This document shows positions 51,400 through 62,756 of a stretch of DNA of 64,000 nucleotides, piece by piece (the stretch's first letter is position 1; each line of letters opens with the position of its first letter). The stretch is from Corallium rubrum (Eukaryota; Cnidaria; Anthozoa; Scleralcyonacea; Coralliidae): contig OZ036003.1 in the NCBI GenBank assembly GCA_964035015.1, positions 3,075,031 through 3,139,030 on the forward strand. The letters run 5' to 3'. The notes beneath the pieces are model-generated. The model was not told the origin of the DNA, made no database searches, and saw nothing but the letters and a program-made list of their open reading frames with translations. Made by a program: the position numbers and the translations under genes.

Positions 51400-52623
51400 T
51401 TGATAAAAAGCTCAATCTTCTGAGTTAAGTATTTTATGAACAATATTCAAAATTCTATAACATTTTAAAAAAATACAGATAACGGAAATACGTGAACTAT
51501 ATACCAAATGAAAGCTCGTGAAATTGTGAACAACATACCTGCACGATGTCTTTCAACAACGCGTCATTTGGAAGTTATTACTGTTTATTAGATACCTCTG
51601 GCCAGGGGTGTCAAGCTGACGCTTGCTAGGAAAATGCGGGGAAATTAAGAATATTTGCTATTCTGTGACGTCACTCAGCAAGCGTGCCACTGACTTTGGC
51701 CTCATCCCCTGACCAGAGACGCGCGAGGCAACATGCGCGAGGACACTTACATCAAAGGTGCCGACAGGGAGTCGGACTTCTGGTTGAGTATCTATTCTGT
51801 GGTAGGATGTTCAAGTTGAACCGTAAAAATTTGGGGGGTGACTGATTATTTTACAATCATATAGAACGTAAACTAAGTTTTCCTTTTTGTTCAACTTTGC
51901 AATTTATGTAGTTGAAACAATTAGTCACTTTAGTCTTTGTGATTACCGTTTGTTTTTGCCGTGTATCATTGAGAATACCATGCAGTCGAACGAATGTAGA
52001 ACGGGACACAAAGTTGTTCTTATCGTTTGTATATTTCCGAATAAGGATTTGTTGTGTTTTTTTGCTTCATCTTGACAGTCCGATTTTACTGTACTATATT
52101 TACGGTTCGATGACAGGAGCTAAGAACTGCATGAGACAGGGCGGGGGGTGGGGGGGGGGGGGTGGGGTGGCGGGGGGGGGGTTATAATATTTTAAGAAAA
52201 ACTAATCGGATATGCTTATTTGAAGAAAGGGGGTGCTACAAAAATTATGTAAAAGCGGGCGAGGGATTGATGCGTTCATGTATTTCTAGTTAAATGCTTA
52301 ATTGCATTCGTACCTTGAATTATGTTCGCATGAAATAAGGGTAATTAGCAGTGGTCAGATTTTTATGAAATGCTCATCCAAATCTCAAACAAATCCAACC
52401 GAAATTTGACGGGTTGGTTTTTGGTATATAATCAATCTTTCCACAAACTATTGGCAACAGCCCAACGACCAGCCCATTAAATTTTGGTCGAGAATTCCAT
52501 AAAAATCTTACTGCAATATTCTCTGTGTAAAAAAAACTGAATGAAAAAATGTTTGATTGCGTCACTAACCTTAAACTAAATGGACTGAAGATTAAGCTGA
52601 ATTAACAAACAATGGACCTAACA

Positions 52624-52626
<3 letters not shown>
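51400..52626. other. Dispersed repeat sequence, no gene
   Basis: 51410-51830 is an inverted relative of 28850-29300 (tgacgtcactcagcaagcgt, cttctggttgagtatctatt). A G-rich tract lies at 52137-52182 and another gcgggcgaggga end module at ~52255-52290. The open frames here have no family signature. Confidence 0.55.
52137..52182 (+). repeat. G-run tract with G-quadruplex potential
   Basis: Runs of 6, 12, 4 and 10 G separated by 1-3 nt within 46 bp. This satisfies the usual G3+N1-7 pattern several times over on the plus strand. Confidence 0.75.

Positions 52627-52709
<83 letters not shown>
52627..52709. repeat. (ATT)n microsatellite
   Basis: ATT triplets ~160 bp beyond the 3' end of the minus-strand reverse transcriptase fragment; possibly its tail-associated microsatellite. 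Confidence 0.9.
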
Positions 52710-52710
<1 letters not shown>

Positions 52711-52868
52711 AGAATTTCACATTCAATAGTAGACTAATTACTAAATTATCATGTGAATTACATCAATGGTTAAAAGACTCAAATAATGTACATTACTCTA
52801 TATTTACATAATTGAAATTAGGATAAAAAACTAGTTGGATAAAAATATTAAAAATATTGAAAAGACTC

Positions 52869-53942
52869 CTACGATAAATTTAGATTATATCTATCAGTTG
52901 CATATACTATTGGACTGTTCTTATATCGTTCAGTTCTATATTTGAAATTGTAAAGTCTATTCCCATTCGCTCTGGTAATTCTATCTCTAATGTTCTCGAC
53001 TTCGTCTGGCAGTAAACTATGTAGTTTGTGATTTGGATCATGCATATATTTAATTAACTTAACACACATGTCCTCGCGACGTGATTCCAGGGTGACAAGG
53101 TTACACGTTAACAAAGCTTCGTCGTAGGTAAAATCAGGAAAGATTATGAGGACAGCTCGTTTCTGAATTCTCTCAAGATCACGTGACTGATCCATTGTTA
53201 GATTGCCATGCCATACCTGAGCGCAGTATTCAAGTGCCGATCTAATTACAGTTATGTAAAATACTTTCAAATCTTGTGTTGGAGCGTTATAACTTTTCAA
53301 AACTTTTAAAAGAAACAAACGTTTTGCAGCCTTTTTCACCGAGTATTCTACATTTGATTTCCATTTTAAGTCCTCATCGACCCATAATCCAAGTAATTTA
53401 TAAGCTACGACCCTTTCAAGTTCATGACCACCAATTGCAATTGGCGGAATGATGGTTTTGTTCCTACGGAAGTCAATTATCATCTCCTTGCACTTTCCCA
53501 AGTTCAATTCCATTTTTTCGTCATCAGTAAATTTTTTAACTCTATTAACCTTCCTAGGTAAACCACCAATTTGTGTACCTGAGACGTGGTCAGTAACATC
53601 AAGTACTTCAAACATTGTAGTGTCATCCATAAACATTATTGTTTCATCCTCGATTACAACCCGACCTTCATTACTGGAGGCCAGGATGAAATTCATCTCC
53701 TCCCTTATCACCGAAGGTAGTTTGTTTATCTTAACTATGAAAGCAATTGGGCCAACCTTGCTGCCTTGTGGGACTCCTCCCTTAACGTATTGGTATTCCG
53801 AATTGTCCTTACCAACTGTAGTGAAATGGGATCTATTATTTAGGTACGTCGCAAACCATTTAATCAAAGATAGTCTAACACCAATCGTTCCCATATTATC
53901 AAGTAAGATGTTGTGGTCAATTAGATCAGTTTCATTGTTTAA
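52869..53942 (-). pseudogene. 5'-truncated non-LTR retrotransposon RT (CR1/L2-type)
   Basis: The minus-strand frame begins inside the palm domain (DLIDHNILL, then WFATYLNNRSHF), followed by GGVPQGSKVGPIAFIVKINK and the catalytic FMDDTTMF. Then come LGLWVDEDLKWKSNV, LEYCAQVWHGNL and LERIQKRAVLIIFP, the C-terminal thumb/linker region typical of CR1/L2-like RTs. The 341-codon stretch is intact from the first ATG at 53894, and coding extends ~48 bp upstream before similarity stops. The endonuclease domain and N-terminal RT motifs are missing, the usual 5' truncation. It lies in an intron of the host gene. Confidence 0.85.
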
Positions 53943-54136
53943 AGAAAAAAGCGGCCGTGGACTAATGAAAATGGAAAGTTGGTGTGTTTGTTGTTGTTGT
54001 TTTTAGTTTGTTTTTTTTGTTTTTGCTTTCTTGCTTAATGATACGAGTGCAATCAAACTACATTTTATTCATACATGTGTAGGTCTGGTTAGCTAGCCTG
54101 GTTAACGGGATATCTCCTTTCCCTATGTAAACATCC

Positions 54137-54146
54137 TCTTTATTAC

Positions 54147-54245
<99 letters not shown>

Positions 54246-54270
54246 GATCATCATCATTATTATTATTATT
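54137..54270. repeat. (ATT)n microsatellite
   Basis: About 44 ATT/ATC triplets. Confidence 0.95.
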
Positions 54271-54369
54271 ATTTGTCATGAAGAAACTGCTTTGCCAGTG
54301 GATTAAAGGTAAACGGCAGGTGAAAATATCAGCAAATCAAGTGAATGAAATCAGTGAGAAACTGGCTGG

Positions 54370-54712
54370 TTTAAAGTGCCTATCTCACGGTTGGGGACTT
54401 TGAATATTTGTAATCTTTAGATTGTTCTGAGAAAAATTGTAATATATCTTGTCAGACGAAAATTTCAACTTCATGGGCTTTTTCGCTGTTAAAGGTTCCG
54501 GAAGTGATGTCAAAGCAGGGATTTAGAAATAGGGTTTAATATACACATATTCCTGCTTTGGCGTCAAAATGACATCACTTCCGGAACCTTTAACAACGAA
54601 AAAGCCCATGAAGATGAAATTTTCGTCTGACAAGATATATTACAATTTTTCTCAGAACAATCTAAAGATTACAAATATTCAAAGTCCCCAACCATGAGAT
54701 AGGCACTTTAAA
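54370..54712. mobile_element. Fold-back MITE 'tttaaagtgcctat'
   Basis: Left arm tttaaagtgcctatctcacg ... tttttcgctgtt and right arm aacaacgaaaaagccc ... gagataggcactttaaa are ~165 bp each. The centre is gatttagaaatagggtttaa. Single-arm relatives lie at ~4160-4350 and ~57066. Noncoding. Confidence 0.85.
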
Positions 54713-55402
54713 GCAGCGTATCCCCAGCTGTTTTGCACGTAAACCACGCAGTTTAGCTGAGGTTGATAGGTGGAAGGCCACTGAGTCTAGGCAGTTACTT
54801 TCTACAGGGAAGATAGTTTCGGATGGTATTCTTCGACCTGATCTATTATTATCTTTATTACTAGAAATACATAAATGCAAGAACCCCTCGCCCGCTTTTA
54901 CAGCAACCCCCCCCCCCCCTTGCGCTCTTTTTTTATTGGAGGCCTGGAAATAGCTACTCCCGTCGGAATGAAAATATAGTTTTAATTATGGTAGAATATT
55001 TGAAATAAAAAACAAAACTTCTATTTTTTTGAAGAAAAATGCAACAAAGAACAAAGAAAAATTTAAGGATGATATTTCGTAAAATATATTGAGATGAAGA
55101 AAATTGCACGTCGCATCCCAGGTTTTGAACTCGATCTCGTTCGCGTGCAAATCAACAATATTACCACCACACTAGTGAAGCAGGCGTCAGAATTTTATCA
55201 AAATATTAGGGTTATATTTTACAGTTGTTTCTTCCCATGTTTACAAAGAACATTGCTTGGTATCTAAAAATATTTGCATTTTGAAAACTACTCAAACTGC
55301 CTGGCTGGTATTCATTGATGACATTTTAAATTTATTTAAACAAATATAACAAAAACAGTTTTTCATTTTGAAATCTGAATTGCAGAAAATGTTTTCACAT
55401 AC

Positions 55403-55850
55403 ATGTTAATAGGCCTTGATAAATATTTCAACAGCACTTGTACGTTTTATGAAAGCGTACAAATGCTGTTGCCTTCTCTTTGCCTTTTTCATTCCTTTAC
55501 GTTCAAAGACCGGATTCCTCTTTCTTTGAGATCGCATGTCGTGTATAAATTTAAGTGTCAAAGCTGCGGAGCTTTGTATGTGGGTGAAACCACTCGACAT
55601 CCGCACACACGCGTTTCTGAACACATGGGAATTTCGGCCCTTACTGGCCAAAAAACTCGCTAGTCCACCCCGTGGTAATATTCTTGCCCATCATCATGGG
55701 ACGGGGCATCCTATTTCTTTTAGTGATTTTAGTATTATTTCTTCCTGCTCTTTTGAATCTGAGCTTCTTTTACGCGAAAGTCTTTTAATTAACAAACTTA
55801 AACCTCATCTCAACGGCAATATTGGATCAGCACCCCTCTACTTATTTTAA
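55403..55850 (+). pseudogene. Penelope-like element GIY-YIG endonuclease fragment
   Basis: The first frame contains VYKFKCQSCGALYVGETTRH followed by TRVSEHMGISALTGQ. The C-terminal part continues in another frame as NILAHHHGTGHPISFSDFSI and ESELLLRESLLINKLKPHLN. This is the GIY-YIG endonuclease found downstream of the Penelope-type RT, broken by a frameshift near 55660. The downstream 56010-56060 text (aacaacgaaacgttagatt) resembles retroelement 3' ends. No RT core remains upstream. Confidence 0.8.
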
Positions 55851-55859
55851 CTGTCTCTT

Positions 55860-56847
55860 ACCTCCTGACACCTTCAGTATTACCTCACCTCCTAACCTAT
55901 AATTAGCTTGTAATATGTATTTTTAGTTCTTTATTTTGATTGGTCTATATGTATGTAATTAGAATTCTGTTTATTATATATGCTGTAAATTATTATCTTG
56001 TAATCATTATCTCTGAAGATGTTGTAGCATAAACAACGAAACGTTAGATTAAATATTATGTTTTTATGTCCTTGTGTTGATGGCCTTTATTCGTGTTTTG
56101 TTCATTTCAAGGTTTTCAACATATTCAAGGCTTTAAGTTTCCAGGGGCGCAACTAGAAAATTTCGAGGGCAGGGGCTGAACGCAAAAAAGGGGAAAGTCG
56201 TTCAGTATTCTAAACAATTTGGGATACTAGATATCCTCGTTATGCTTCTTCGAGAACACTCAACAACCACAACAACAATCAGTGCCGTAGCAACTAAGGT
56301 GTCAAAAAGTGGGCGAGAGGCAGTAGTGGCAATTAGTGACCACATTTGTAGGGGGGTACCCTGGAAATTTTTGAAATCTAGAACCTCGGAAACACCATTT
56401 GCAGCAATTTGACCAAACTTTTTCATCTAATTCTACAGCGAGTATAGTTGAAATTTTTGCTGTAAAAATGAAGAAATTATCACACCAACATACGCTACAG
56501 GATGCCAAAATCCAGCTCTATCTCTACGATTGGTTCATTTCAAAAGCTGAGCCCACAAATTCAGAAAAGCGGTTGTTTTTAGGAAACACTTGGTGTAGCA
56601 TATTACAAACTGGGTACGAGATTGAAGGCGAACTAGAAGCCTCTGAGTCTCGCCAGATTTGCAGAGAATTGTACTGTGTACTACAACAGACGATTAATTA
56701 TTTGTTTATCTAATGTGTAACCTAGTATACATGGATCGCGAATGTCGACTGCGTGCGCACACGGTGGGAAATTTGACTACATTTTTTCCAAAAAGTAAAA
56801 AGTCCAGGTGGGAAAATGATCGCGCTTGGAATTGGCTCATGCATTAC
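55860..56847. other. Intronic, no gene seen
   Basis: Noncoding between the Penelope fragment and a predicted host exon. A 104-codon open frame at 56399-56713 has no recognised motif. A ttcatttcaaggttttcaac piece repeats one at ~14260. Confidence 0.5.
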
Positions 56848-56962
56848 CTGAATCCTTTGACCTGCAATCTTGAGTCGGTTCAATAACCTTGTTTTCCAAT
56901 GACTCGTCTAGACCTTTTTCATGTTTTGGAGAACTAGTTACTATCTTGGACTTCTTTTCCAG
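56848..56962 (-). CDS. MDC1-like host gene, 115-nt exon (most upstream found)
   Basis: Acceptor cgtttttttaag before 56962 and donor gattcag|gtaatg at 56848/56847. 38 codons + 1 nt. The translation includes KKSKIVTSSPKHEKGLDESL and ENKVIEPTQDCRSKDS, Ser/Lys/Glu-rich with one TQ. The 1-nt end phase fits the 28055-28192 exon. The intron between these two exons would be ~28.7 kb and contains the Polinton. Upstream exons, where an FHA domain would be expected in MDC1, were not found. Confidence 0.5.
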
Positions 56963-56969
56963 CTTAAAA

Positions 56970-57879
56970 AAACGAAACAAAACAAGTTAATATATGCTAC
57001 AGGTTACTTCCGCTAAAATCGTGCAGAGGTTTATTCGTAATGCCTGCGCGCATTTTAAAAATTGTTAAAGTGCCTATGAAGCGAAAATTAAGTTTGTCTA
57101 ATATTCGAGAAAACACTTAAAATGAAAAAGTAACATCTATCGCAGTTTTTGGTATTCTTGCATGGTTTTTGAGAGATTTCAGTTTGTTTGATATGTTCTG
57201 GCGTATACAAGTACATGATGACTAATCAGAGAACGTTATATATCTTTGCTCTTATTAAACCAAACTTAATTTGAAGGTAGCATGTGTGTGTCCCTACCAC
57301 AACGCCAAACATGTAGAATGTCCAGTGATTTCTTTTGATAATAGCAAAGATGTATAACCTTCCCCGTATAACCATAGGCGTATCTCATAAAATAGTTACC
57401 GAAACTATTTATGGCAAAATTTTACAGTTGATAGTGCGAAGGCTTAAATTTACAGTCCATGGTGCTACAATGTTCCTCTGCTCATTAAAACCACAAAAGT
57501 GCCAATGAATTCTTAACTTCATAAATAATATATAAAGCTCTTAAATAAGCCAGTATACTGGCTCAAAACCACAAAAATAACTTAATATGCAAACAAGAAA
57601 AAAGGCAGAAAATCATGCGAGACCGGTATTTTATCGAAGTTACAGGAGAACTAGGAAATTATGGGGGTCCCACAAGTGCAAAAACATACAATACAGTACA
57701 GTACAAAAACATACATTTCAAATACAAAACATAAATAGTCTGACGACAAACAGTTATATTTTAAACACAAATAACGTAACTGAAAACACAAACACGAACA
57801 ATATCACCCCCCACCCCCTCCCCCAAATTTCTGTTTTTTGTTGTATTAATAACACACAGAAAACACCCCAGAAAATTAA
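56970..57879. other. No gene; MITE remnant
   Basis: 57062-57110 holds a 'gttaaagtgcctatga' end related to 54370-54712. The rest is AT-rich noncoding, with a short ca-rich repeat at ~57700-57860. Confidence 0.5.
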
Positions 57880-57955
57880 TTAGCAAAGTTCATCTGTAGT
57901 CATGTATTGACACACCGAAAGAACATGCAAAGTCAATATTAAAAAAATAGGTACG
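57880..57955 (+). mobile_element. Dispersed host repeat fragment (empty Polinton target paralogue)
   Basis: gcaaagttcatctgtag, caccgaaagaacatgcaaag and tcaatattaaaaaaatagg match, inverted, the sequence immediately right of the Polinton at 51178-51260. Here the A-run continues without an insertion. Confidence 0.7.
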
Positions 57956-58227
57956 CAACGCGTACATGCGTCTCTACGTTTAGGACTATAGCACACTATT
58001 GAATTGGAGATCTTTCCTAATGCATATAATTACTCGGGCTACCGCAGGTAGACGAGTCTAGGTCTCGGTTCGGGGTTTTTTCCCTTCTGTGTCACGCTCT
58101 TAGCCTACTCCGCAGGCCTCTCTAATCAGAAAGCGCAGGCTCAAGTCAAGTGCGCATTTAACTTATTCCGCCGTCTCGATCAAGACAAACATAATAAGAC
58201 TTTGCGAAACTGATGCGTGCATGCCAA

Positions 58228-58640
58228 ATGCTTTCTTTCTTTGCTTTCCTGATGTCTGATCAAGTCTTTCTCCTCTCGGACGTGTTTTGTGTTTTCACAG
58301 ACATAGTTATTGGTCAGTAATGTCGCTGGCAAGTATCTTGATATTATATACGCTTACGATCTCGCACGCCGTATACATGAAGCTGTGTTGATATTTAATA
58401 CCCGAAGAGACTTGACATATGACCCCTGTACATGTGTGAAAATAATGCTTTCTTTCTTAGCTTTCCTACTGTCTGATGATCAGAATCTGATCAAGTCTTT
58501 CTCGTCTCGGATGTGTTTTGCGTGTTCACAGACATAATTTGATATTGGTCAGTAATGTCGCTAGCTGTGTTGATATTTAATACCCGAAGAGACTCGACAT
58601 ATGAACGCTGTGTACATGTGTGGAAATACGTTACAGGCAA
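58228..58640 (+). repeat. Partial tandem duplication
   Basis: A block with tctgatcaagtctttctc, gtgttttg, cacagacata, ttggtcagtaatgtcgct and tgttgatatttaatacccga occurs at ~58228-58420 and again at ~58448-58610, with an internal deletion in the second copy. Noncoding. Confidence 0.75.
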
Positions 58641-58739
58641 TCGTGTTTTGTGTATTGCAAATTGCGTTTTCTATCGGAGATTGGATTGCGTTTTGACTTT
58701 TCTCTGTGACCCGAATGTGTTTAGACGGGGGCTTTAGAT

Positions 58740-59989
58740 TTTAGCACTGCATGTGACAACCTGCGCGTGATTTTGCAGTAGCCCGAGTGAACGCCTGACC
58801 AGGCGTCTTGTTTAACTAGCAACTACGGTGTTTGCAAGAACTTGTCAACAAATACTTAATAACCCAAAACTTTAGTGAGTAAATGGACCAGGAGAAAAAT
58901 CAGAATTAATTTATATTAAAATCTAATATAATTAATTTATATCAAAAACAGTGACAGTGTTATTAAAATAACTTAGATAACATTGGAGCACACCATAATG
59001 TGGCAATATACTAAAACAGGAAATGGCCTGAAAACCTTTCAGAATGTTTGTTGATATCTGACTAATATAGCATGCAAAAATTTGTTACATACACGTCAAG
59101 GATTTTACTTAACATTGTTCATCATTCTTAGTAATATATGCAACATATACAATATAATATACAAAACAACGATAATTCCAAAAATCATAAACATTTTATA
59201 TAATTGAGGATTCTAAAATTCTATTCTACAGTATTTTTAAAAATTATACACAATATAGCATATTACAAGTAGACTCCAGTAAAATACAGTAGCATCAATA
59301 TTGATGTAGTCGTTTGGCTAAACAGACTGGTTACAAGTTTGCCTTTATTGGTAATTACGTTGTTTGCCTCAGGGTGAGTCATTTGCCTCACTGGGAAAAC
59401 AAGTATGATGGCTGGTTTAGCTTTTCAATAAGCACAACAGCTTGCTTTGTGTGATCAATATCACAGCACATATAAGATCAGCACAAACACAATGGTTCCT
59501 GTGAGACAACTGTCACAAGCTATGAACTCACACCCACTACATGCACTACAACAGAAAACAAAAACAAAATCAGAAATATGAAAGTATGTATGAAGAAAAA
59601 TTATAATCATGGCAGTAGCATTTACTGAGTTTAATTTTTGAATCCATTTTTGAAGAAATTGACTGCTTGGTTAGAGCGCTTGATTATATATACACAGTTG
59701 CACAATTATATATGTCAGCAAATAGTATAGTAAGTATAATAAATCGATAAACTGTGCCAATAGGCGAACTTTGTGTAGGTACTTCATGCGGTGCTGTACC
59801 AAACATAACTCTTAATCGTAGACAAGAACAGATAGATGAAGCGAAGCCTGTCCCCACTAGATCATATTAACCTGTTACTTACTTCGTTGCTACATCGGCA
59901 CACCTTCGCTTCATTCGCTGCAAACATTTCGCGTACCGACGAATGCGATACTAAGGCAGCCTATTACGTCACAAAAGTGACAATATATA
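58740..59989. other. No gene seen
   Basis: AT-rich noncoding sequence. No protein motif, tRNA or clear transposon end is recognised. Confidence 0.5.
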
Positions 59990-60290
59990 GTCAGATGTCT
60001 TTTTACGGCATAACGTCTGGCGTTGCAACGCAGACGCAAAAAACGAGATGAACAAAATGACAAATTTTCATTCAAAAATAGATATAAACAGTGGCTAAGA
60101 AAAGACACAATGCCAACGTCTTAGCGTCCAAAGACAACTCTATACAAGATATTATTTATATTGATTTTCATGTTCAAGATTTCTTCCGTTTAAAATCAGC
60201 TAAACTGGTAAATACGAATCTCCTACCGTTAAACTTTCTTCTGCTTTTTTCACCACAAAAGTGGTCGGCATCATAATTTTTAGGCTTTTT
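59990..60290 (+). mobile_element. Dispersed host repeat copy
   Basis: Body of the 5359-6325 family: acgagatgaacaaaatgaca, cagtggctaagaaaagacac, gcgtccaaagacaactctat and aatctcctaccgttaaactt in the same order. A palindrome of its other end (ccgaactgcgcaagttgtgg / ccacaacgtgcgcagttcgg) is at ~60520-60600. Confidence 0.75.
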
Positions 60291-60717
60291 CAGTGGTTTT
60301 AAGATGTGTTTATTGTTGCCTCTTCTCGCTTTCGCATCTCTGCTTAGCCTTCTTTCTTTGGTCTTTTTCCATAGGATGTACATTTTAGCTGAAACCATTT
60401 TTCCAGGCAAATATTTCTTTCGTCATGATCGCTGAAAAATTATTTCGTAATCCAACAGAACTTACAAATTATAATTTGCTGACGTAAATTTAAATAATTT
60501 AACAGATTAGTTACCGTACCCTTCTATCCGAACTGCGCAAGTTGTGGATTTGTTAATATATTTACAAATCCACAACGTGCGCAGTTCGGATGGCAGGGTA
60601 CTGGTAACTAACCTGTTAAATTATTTATTTTATATTACTCAATTTACTTTATATTTCTCAAATCATTAATAATAATTCATGAGGAAAACATAATGAAAAA
60701 ATGTATATATATATATT

Positions 60718-60826
60718 TAACAATTAGACAACGAGACCGAGTTTTCTATCAGCTGATAGTCAACGAGGCGAAGCCGAGTTGACTAACTGCTCGTAGAAAA
60801 CGAGGGCGAGTTGTCTAATTGTATTA
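60718..60826. repeat. Palindrome 'caattagacaac', second copy
   Basis: caattagacaacgagaccga ... gtcaacgaggcgaagccgag ... ggcgagttgtctaattg, an imperfect ~108-bp palindrome related to 24712-24812. It abuts the gene-fragment repeat copy B. Confidence 0.8.
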
Positions 60827-61144
60827 GTATCAACCATAAACAACTTTTCTTAAACGTAAATAAGTCTTATCAAACATTGTTCCAAATTTTCAGATAGTTT
60901 TATCTTTTTGTTTGCAGTAGTCTTCCCATTCAAAATGTAGAGTAGTTCGAGGGCACATGATAAACAATCCCTCACAAAAAACGAGATTGTAATTACTTTG
61001 CTTTAAATTTGGTGTTGATATACTCAATAGACATAAGCGAATTCATTTTCTTCTTCCAAAATGTCAAACTGAACAATTTTCCATTACTTTCGGGCCAATG
61101 TTTTCATGATTCATCACTCGTATATAAATTTTAGCGGACGCCAT
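60827..61144 (-). pseudogene. Amplified gene-fragment repeat, copy B
   Basis: On the minus strand, ATGGCGTCCGCT at 61144 opens a frame MASAKIYIRVMNHENIGPKV, then shifts. A following frame reads VQFDILEEENEFAYVY before a TGA. Further parts (NLKQSNYNL) match copy A at 23466-23816. The two copies preserve complementary parts of one coding-like text. The unit is followed by 61145-61325, shared with 23817-24003. Confidence 0.45.
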
Positions 61145-61340
61145 GTTTCGCCTAGTTCCCAGGTTTTGCTCGCAGCGTGAATATGCCGTGGCTTCTGATT
61201 GGTCAGAACAGGAGTATTCTAGGTATAAGAAGGTTTATCATTGGATAACGCTACCATGGTCTATCACCAATAGACCACTAGTAGCGCAGCCAATCAGAAA
61301 GCCGGATTTGGAATAGACCACTAGTGGGTTGATACTAAAT

Positions 61341-61346
<6 letters not shown>

Positions 61347-61404
<58 letters not shown>
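61347..61404. repeat. (TA)n microsatellite
   Basis: TA tract at the left edge of the tRNA-containing fold-back. Its partner is at 61750-61828. Confidence 0.95.
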
Positions 61405-61406
<2 letters not shown>

Positions 61407-61720
61407 GAAAATTTGTTCTCAAGCTTTATACTCAGAAAAATGTCTGAGTATCCCTGACGGGATTCGAACCCGCGACCTTCTGATTTCTAGACAGACGCTC
61501 TGCCGACCGAGTTACTGGGACTCAGATGGTAGAGAGAAGGATAAATCGCGATCTGGTTCGTTTTAATTATAATTATAATTATAATTCGTCATTAAAACGA
61601 ACCAGATCGCGATTTATCCTTCTCTCTACCGTCTGAGTCCCAGTAGCTCGGTCGGCAGAGCGTCTGTCTAGGGATACTCAGACATTTTTCTGAGTATAAA
61701 GTTTGAGAACAAATTTTACT
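61407..61720. mobile_element. Fold-back element carrying a tRNA-like module
   Basis: Left arm (aaaatttgttctcaagcttt, actcagaaaaatgtctgagt, tRNA-like module, gcgatctggttcgttttaat) is mirrored on the right about a ttataattataattat centre at ~61575. The right arm lacks ~33 bp, the 3' half of the tRNA-like sequence. It lies between TA tracts. Confidence 0.8.
61450..61521 (-). tRNA. tRNA-like sequence, probably SINE/MITE-derived
   Basis: On the minus strand a 72-nt cloverleaf can be drawn. The acceptor gtcccag pairs with cagggat (one mismatch). The D-arm is taactcggtcggcagagc (A-box-like), the anticodon loop ctagaaa with a 4-5-bp stem, and the T-arm gcggg-ttcgaat-cccgt with a perfect B-box, ggttcgaatcc. 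The loop would give anticodon AGA, but the short variable arm does not suit tRNA-Ser. Location inside a fold-back suggests a tRNA-derived repeat and not a working gene. Confidence 0.5.
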
Positions 61721-61746
61721 CACATTACACCAAGCCACAATTTCAA

Positions 61747-61749
<3 letters not shown>

Positions 61750-61828
<79 letters not shown>
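61750..61828. repeat. (TA)n microsatellite
   Basis: About 39 TA dinucleotides right of the fold-back. Confidence 0.95.
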
Positions 61829-61831
<3 letters not shown>

Positions 61832-62273
61832 CGCAGGGTTATACCGAGACGACGGGCAGATATTGTTAAAGAATCTCAGTGCAAGATTAGCCGATAAAGC
61901 AAGAATAGATGTGTATGAAATTTTTGAGCAGTTCGGGCTAAAAATATATTACCACCGCGACAAACCAACAAATCAGCCCTCTGAATCTGCGACGGCATTC
62001 GGCAAAGCCGTCGTATTTGCCGTCGCTATATGGAATTACGACGGCAAAAAAATGCCGTCGGCAAATCTGGCTGCAAACATATTTATATTCCCCACATTGT
62101 ATTACCGAAATCAGTAGTGTCTTTTCCAGAAGTAAAAAGACGCTTAAAAAGGCGGGGAAACGCTCATGTTTTATGACGACACGGTGAAGGAATGCAGCGT
62201 GTTTTGCATTCAAATGGCTTCTTCGCCAAGACGAAGTAAACATGAATTTCATTCCGTGTAGACAGCCATCACA
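61829..62273. other. Upstream region of the hAT-like gene
   Basis: A gccgtcg-type short inverted motif (cgacggcattcggcaaagccgtcg, cgacggcaaaaaaatgccgtcg) at ~61990-62060 forms two small hairpins. No coding similarity is recognised. An AT-rich cttaaaaaggcgggg at ~62146 could be a core promoter, which is speculative. Confidence 0.4.
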
Positions 62274-62457
62274 ATGCCAACGAAGAAGGTTTTAGACGGC
62301 TGGGGCTTTAAAGCGCTTGGCTACGAATGTGAGGGAGATGACATAACGAAGATATGGTGTCGCGTATGCCGAGAATTCTACCGTGAAGGGGAGAATAGCA
62401 GCAGCAGCAGCAGCAGCAGCTCCATAATCAAAGCTCAAGTGGAGAAATATGTTGCAG
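62274..62457 (+). CDS. hAT/KIAA1586-like gene, exon 1
   Basis: ATG at 62274 opens MPTKKVLDGWGFKALGYECE, then KIWCRVCREFYREGEN, a poly-Ser run coded by AGC repeats, and VEKYVAG. The CxxC is the first half of a TTF/BED-type zinc finger. The His pair lies in exon 2. The donor is gttgcag|gtgagg at 62457/62458, phase 1. It joins in frame to 63245. Such fingers precede the RNase H-like core in hAT-derived host proteins of the KIAA1586/ZNF862 type. Confidence 0.7.
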
Positions 62458-62756
62458 GTGAGGTTCGATATTTACTCAACATCCCACAGCAAAAAATGTT
62501 CATGTCTGTTCTTATTGCTTGTATTGTTGTGCGCATTAAAAGTGCTAAATTAATTCCACTTGTATGTATGTAAGGCGATCTTAACGTGTGTTTAATTTCG
62601 TACCCCCAGGTTTCGTATCTATTTATTCTTCTGATATTATTTATGATCATAGGCTGGCGAGAAATTTGACCCACCGTATTTTGTTGGCGCTGGCTAGACA
62701 ACCTCTTGACTGTCTGGAAATTGGATTATGATTTTACTGTTTTGACTGGCTAGATA

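Noticed and set aside
61450-61521. A functional tRNA-Ser gene
   Set aside because: The short variable arm, anticodon-stem mismatch and position inside a fold-back make a tRNA-derived repeat more likely.
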